64,000 nucleotides of DNA, from contig NZ_CP107905.1 of assembly GCF_036014015.1 (NCBI RefSeq), positions 8,866,001-8,930,000 on the forward strand, given 5' to 3'. The stretch's first letter is position 1; each line of letters opens with the position of its first letter. The notes under the pieces are model-generated. The model saw only the letters and a list, made by a program, of their open reading frames with translations, had not been told where the DNA came from and did not search any database. The position numbers and the translations under genes were made by a program. This DNA is from Streptomyces sp. NBC_00457 (GTDB taxonomy: Bacteria; Actinomycetota; Actinomycetes; Streptomycetales; Streptomycetaceae). This document shows positions 61,697-64,000 of this stretch, in pieces.

Positions 61697-63367
61697 CTAC
61701 TCTCCGGACAGCACAGCCTGTGCCGCGGTGCGCGCGTCCTCGGCGCTGTCCGCAGCCCGCGCCGCCGCGGCGGCCCGCTCACACTGGGCCAGCGTGTACT
61801 TGGCGAGAGTCGCCCGGACGTAAGGAATCGACGCCGCGCCCATGGAAAGGGAGGTGACCCCCAGACCGGTCAGCACACACGCGAGCAGCGGGTCCGACGC
61901 CGCCTCACCGCAGACACCACAGCTCTTGCCCTCGGCCTTCGCCGCTTCGGCGGACATCGCCACCAGGTCGAGCAGCGCAGGCTGCCACGGGTCCTGCAGC
62001 CGGGAGACGGCCCCCACCTGCCGGTCGGCGGCGAAGGTGTACTGCGCGAGGTCATTGGTTCCCAGGGACAGGAACTCGACCTCCTGCAGAACCGAGCGTG
62101 CCCGCAGCGCGGCTGACGGGATCTCGACCATCGCACCGAACTTCGCCTGCAGCCCAGCCGCACGGCACGCGTCGGCGAACGCCTTGGCGTCAGTGCGGTC
62201 CGCCACCATCGGGGCCATGACCTCCAGGTAGACCGGCAGCCCCTCCGACGCCTTCGCCAGCGCGGTCAGCTGGGTGCGCAGCACCTCAGGGTGGTCGAGC
62301 AGCGTCCGAAGACCGCGCACACCCAACGCCGGGTTGGGCTCGTCGGCGGGCGTCAAGAAGTCCAGAGGCTTGTCCGCACCCGCGTCCAGCACCCGTACGA
62401 CGACGCGCCCCTCGGGAAAGGCCTCGAGCACCTGCCGGTAGGCCTCGACCTGCTTCTCCTCCGACGGCGCACTCTTGCTGTCGTCGAGGAAGAGGAACTC
62501 GGTGCGGAAGAGTCCGACGCCCTCGGCTCCGGCCTCGACAGCGGCCGGCACGTCCGCCGGACCGCCGACATTGGCCAGCAACGGCACCTTGTGACCATCG
62601 GCCGTGGCTCCTGGTCCGGTCGAGGCGGCCAGCGCGGCCTTACGCTCAGCGGCCGCGGCTTCGAGCTGGGCCTTCTTCTCGTCGCTCGGGTTCACGAAGA
62701 TGTCGCCGGTGCTGCCGTCCACGGCGATCACCGTGCCCTCGGCGAGCTCACCGGCGCCCGGCAGCGCCACGACGGCCGGGACGCCGAGCGCCCGAGCCAG
62801 GATGGCGCTATGGCTGGTCGGCCCGCCCTCCTCAGTGACGAAACCGAGGACGAGGGTCGGGTCGAGCAGCGCCGTGTCGGCAGGCGCCAGGTCACGAGCG
62901 ACCAGAACGTACGGGTGGTCGCTGTCCGGAACGCCGGGCATCGGCACCCCGAGCAGCCGGGCGACGATACGATTCCGCACGTCGTCGAGGTCGGCGACAC
63001 GACCGGCGAGGTACTCGCCGGCACCCGCCAGCAGCTCGCGATACGCGGCGAACGCGTCGTACACCGCACGCTCGGCCGTGCTGCCGACCGCGACTCGGCG
63101 GTCCACATCCGCCATCAGCTCGGGATCCTGAGCCATCATGGCCTGCGCCTCGAGCACCGCCTGGGCTTCACCCCCCGCCAGATTGCCGCGCGCCATCAGA
63201 TCGGCCGCTACAGCCTCCACAGCCTTGCGGGCGCGCCCCTGTTCACGCTCCGCGTCCTCCGCCGGGATCTGCTTGGCAGGCGGTTCGAGGACCGCCGTTC
63301 CCATGTGCCGAACCTCGCCGATCGCCACACCGTGGCTCACGCCGACGCCTCGCAGCGTTGTCTCCAT
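61697..63367 (-). CDS. ptsI: PTS enzyme I
   Basis: 556 aa. Phosphoenolpyruvate-protein phosphotransferase, first step of the PTS: takes phosphate from PEP onto its His and passes it to HPr. Active-site GGPTSHSAI with His186; PEP-binding barrel with GVGLFRTEFLFLD, RVLDAGADKPLDFL, GAMVEIPSAAL, FLSLGTNDLAQYTFAADR, and the catalytic Cys in SCGVCGEAASDPL. ATG 63367. It follows crr by 79 bases, the order known in Streptomyces, where ptsH is elsewhere. Confidence 0.97.
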   Translation of the reverse strand: METTLRGVGVSHGVAIGEVRHMGTAVLEPPAKQIPAEDAEREQGRARKAVEAVAADLMARGNLAGGEAQAVLEAQAMMAQDPELMADVDRRVAVGSTAERAVYDAFAAYRELLAGAGEYLAGRVADLDDVRNRIVARLLGVPMPGVPDSDHPYVLVARDLAPADTALLDPTLVLGFVTEEGGPTSHSAILARALGVPAVVALPGAGELAEGTVIAVDGSTGDIFVNPSDEKKAQLEAAAAERKAALAASTGPGATADGHKVPLLANVGGPADVPAAVEAGAEGVGLFRTEFLFLDDSKSAPSEEKQVEAYRQVLEAFPEGRVVVRVLDAGADKPLDFLTPADEPNPALGVRGLRTLLDHPEVLRTQLTALAKASEGLPVYLEVMAPMVADRTDAKAFADACRAAGLQAKFGAMVEIPSAALRARSVLQEVEFLSLGTNDLAQYTFAADRQVGAVSRLQDPWQPALLDLVAMSAEAAKAEGKSCGVCGEAASDPLLACVLTGLGVTSLSMGAASIPYVRATLAKYTLAQCERAAAAARAADSAEDARTAAQAVLSGE

Positions 63368-63446
63368 CTCACCCGTCTCCGATAGTGCGGCGGGTCCCGC
63401 CGCCGCGATGATTGTCCCTACTTGCCGTCATACGACGGCACCGACG

Positions 63447-63896
63447 TCACTTCCAGACGAAGAGACTGTCGCCGGCCTTCACATCACCGTCGTCACGGAG
63501 GTCGGAGAGCGCCTCTGCAGTGGCCTCGAGCGCCACGATCGGACACACCGCGGACTTACCGGCGGCCTCGACGGCAGCCGGGTTCCAGCGCACGATGCTC
63601 TGGCCGCGCTGCACGGTGTCGCCCTTGTTCACGAGCAGCTCGAAGCCCTCGCCGTTCAGCTGAACCGTGTCGATACCGAGGTGGGTGAGCACACCGTGCC
63701 CCTGCTCGTCGACGACGACAAAGGCGTGCGGGTGGAGAGAAACGATCACTCCGTCCACGGGCGAGACCGCCTCGGAAGGCTCACGCACGGGGTCGATCGC
63801 CGTACCGGGGCCGACCATGGCCCCGGAGAAGACCGGGTCCGGCACGGCGGCCAGTCCGATGGCGCGTCCTGCAAGAGGGGACGTCACGGTGGTCAT
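63447..63896 (-). CDS. crr: PTS enzyme IIA, glucose type (Crr)
   Basis: 149 aa IIA-Glc protein. VTSPLAGRAIGLAAVPDPVFSGAMVGPGTAIDP opens the fold; SPVDGVIVSLHPHAFV holds the first active-site His (57) and GVLTHLGIDTVQLNGEGF the phosphorylated His (72). ATG 63896 has GGGAGG seven bases upstream; a short in-frame extension to 63926 lacks a site. In Streptomyces it serves the N-acetylglucosamine PTS. Upstream of ptsI in one operon. Confidence 0.96.
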   Translation of the reverse strand: MTTVTSPLAGRAIGLAAVPDPVFSGAMVGPGTAIDPVREPSEAVSPVDGVIVSLHPHAFVVVDEQGHGVLTHLGIDTVQLNGEGFELLVNKGDTVQRGQSIVRWNPAAVEAAGKSAVCPIVALEATAEALSDLRDDGDVKAGDSLFVWK

Positions 63897-64000
63897 GGGA
63901 AGCCTCCCAGGGGTGGAGATGCACACGGGCCGTCACCGTCACTGTCTGTCCCGGACGGCGCACTGTGCAGCAGCGTATGTCAGATGAAGTGCGCGTTCCG
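63897..64000. other. Upstream region of crr-ptsI, cut by the window end
   Basis: Last 104 bases. They include the crr ribosome site and probably the promoter. I saw no clear DasR-type operator in this part; the region continues past the window. Confidence 0.4.

Overview
The window reads as chromosomal DNA of a Streptomyces, very GC-rich with coding third positions almost all G or C. Lineage markers agree: rbpA with a SigR-type promoter, the sporulation pair smeA-sffA, a conservon (cvn) signalling module, the ptsI-crr pair, and an abundant Streptomyces intergenic repeat. From memory the order resembles the S. coelicolor stretch running from about SCO1424 down to SCO1390, but I could not align it. 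I saw no tRNA, rRNA, CRISPR array, phage or transposase gene.

Layout. 0-10 kb: a partial amidohydrolase, ppm1, fxsA, rbpA, a YczE/GDPD/MFS operon facing a MocR regulator, and sffA-smeA. 10-16 kb: an ankyrin protein, a 19-codon peptide gene, a HEAT-repeat protein, two GT4 glycosyltransferases and an SGNH hydrolase. 16-21 kb: an MFS / D-glutamate cyclase-like / pxpABC operon for 5-oxoproline, facing a GntR regulator. 21-28.7 kb: a three-gene SMC (condensin-like) operon resembling the JetA-JetB-JetC part of Wadjet/MukBEF systems, with no JetD nuclease gene next to it. 28.8-33.5 kb: choline dehydrogenase, APC permease and aldehyde dehydrogenase. 35-46.6 kb: a conservon whose cvnABC and cvnD genes are separated by carnitine-catabolism genes, an IclR regulator and an ATP-dependent 5-oxoprolinase. 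46.6-49 kb: glycerol kinase and facilitator. 49-53 kb: an EAL-CBS-GGDEF protein and a thiolase/OB-fold pair. 53-64 kb: Nudix, GH31, acetoacetyl-CoA synthetase, a MocR/MFS pair, an unknown protein, and ptsI-crr.

How genes connect. Two routes converge on glycine betaine: choline via betA/betB, and carnitine via cdhA, the dehydrocarnitine cleavage enzyme and a betainyl-CoA thioesterase. The cleavage step yields acetoacetate, which the acetoacetyl-CoA synthetase at 56 kb could activate. Two unrelated 5-oxoprolinases (PxpABC and OplAH) occur 25 kb apart.

Best candidates for something undescribed are the JetD-less SMC operon with its three-copy upstream motif and a glycine-rich tandem-repeat insert, the split conservon, and the 19-residue TCCH peptide gene. 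Promoters, operators and RNA structures were read by eye and are hypotheses.
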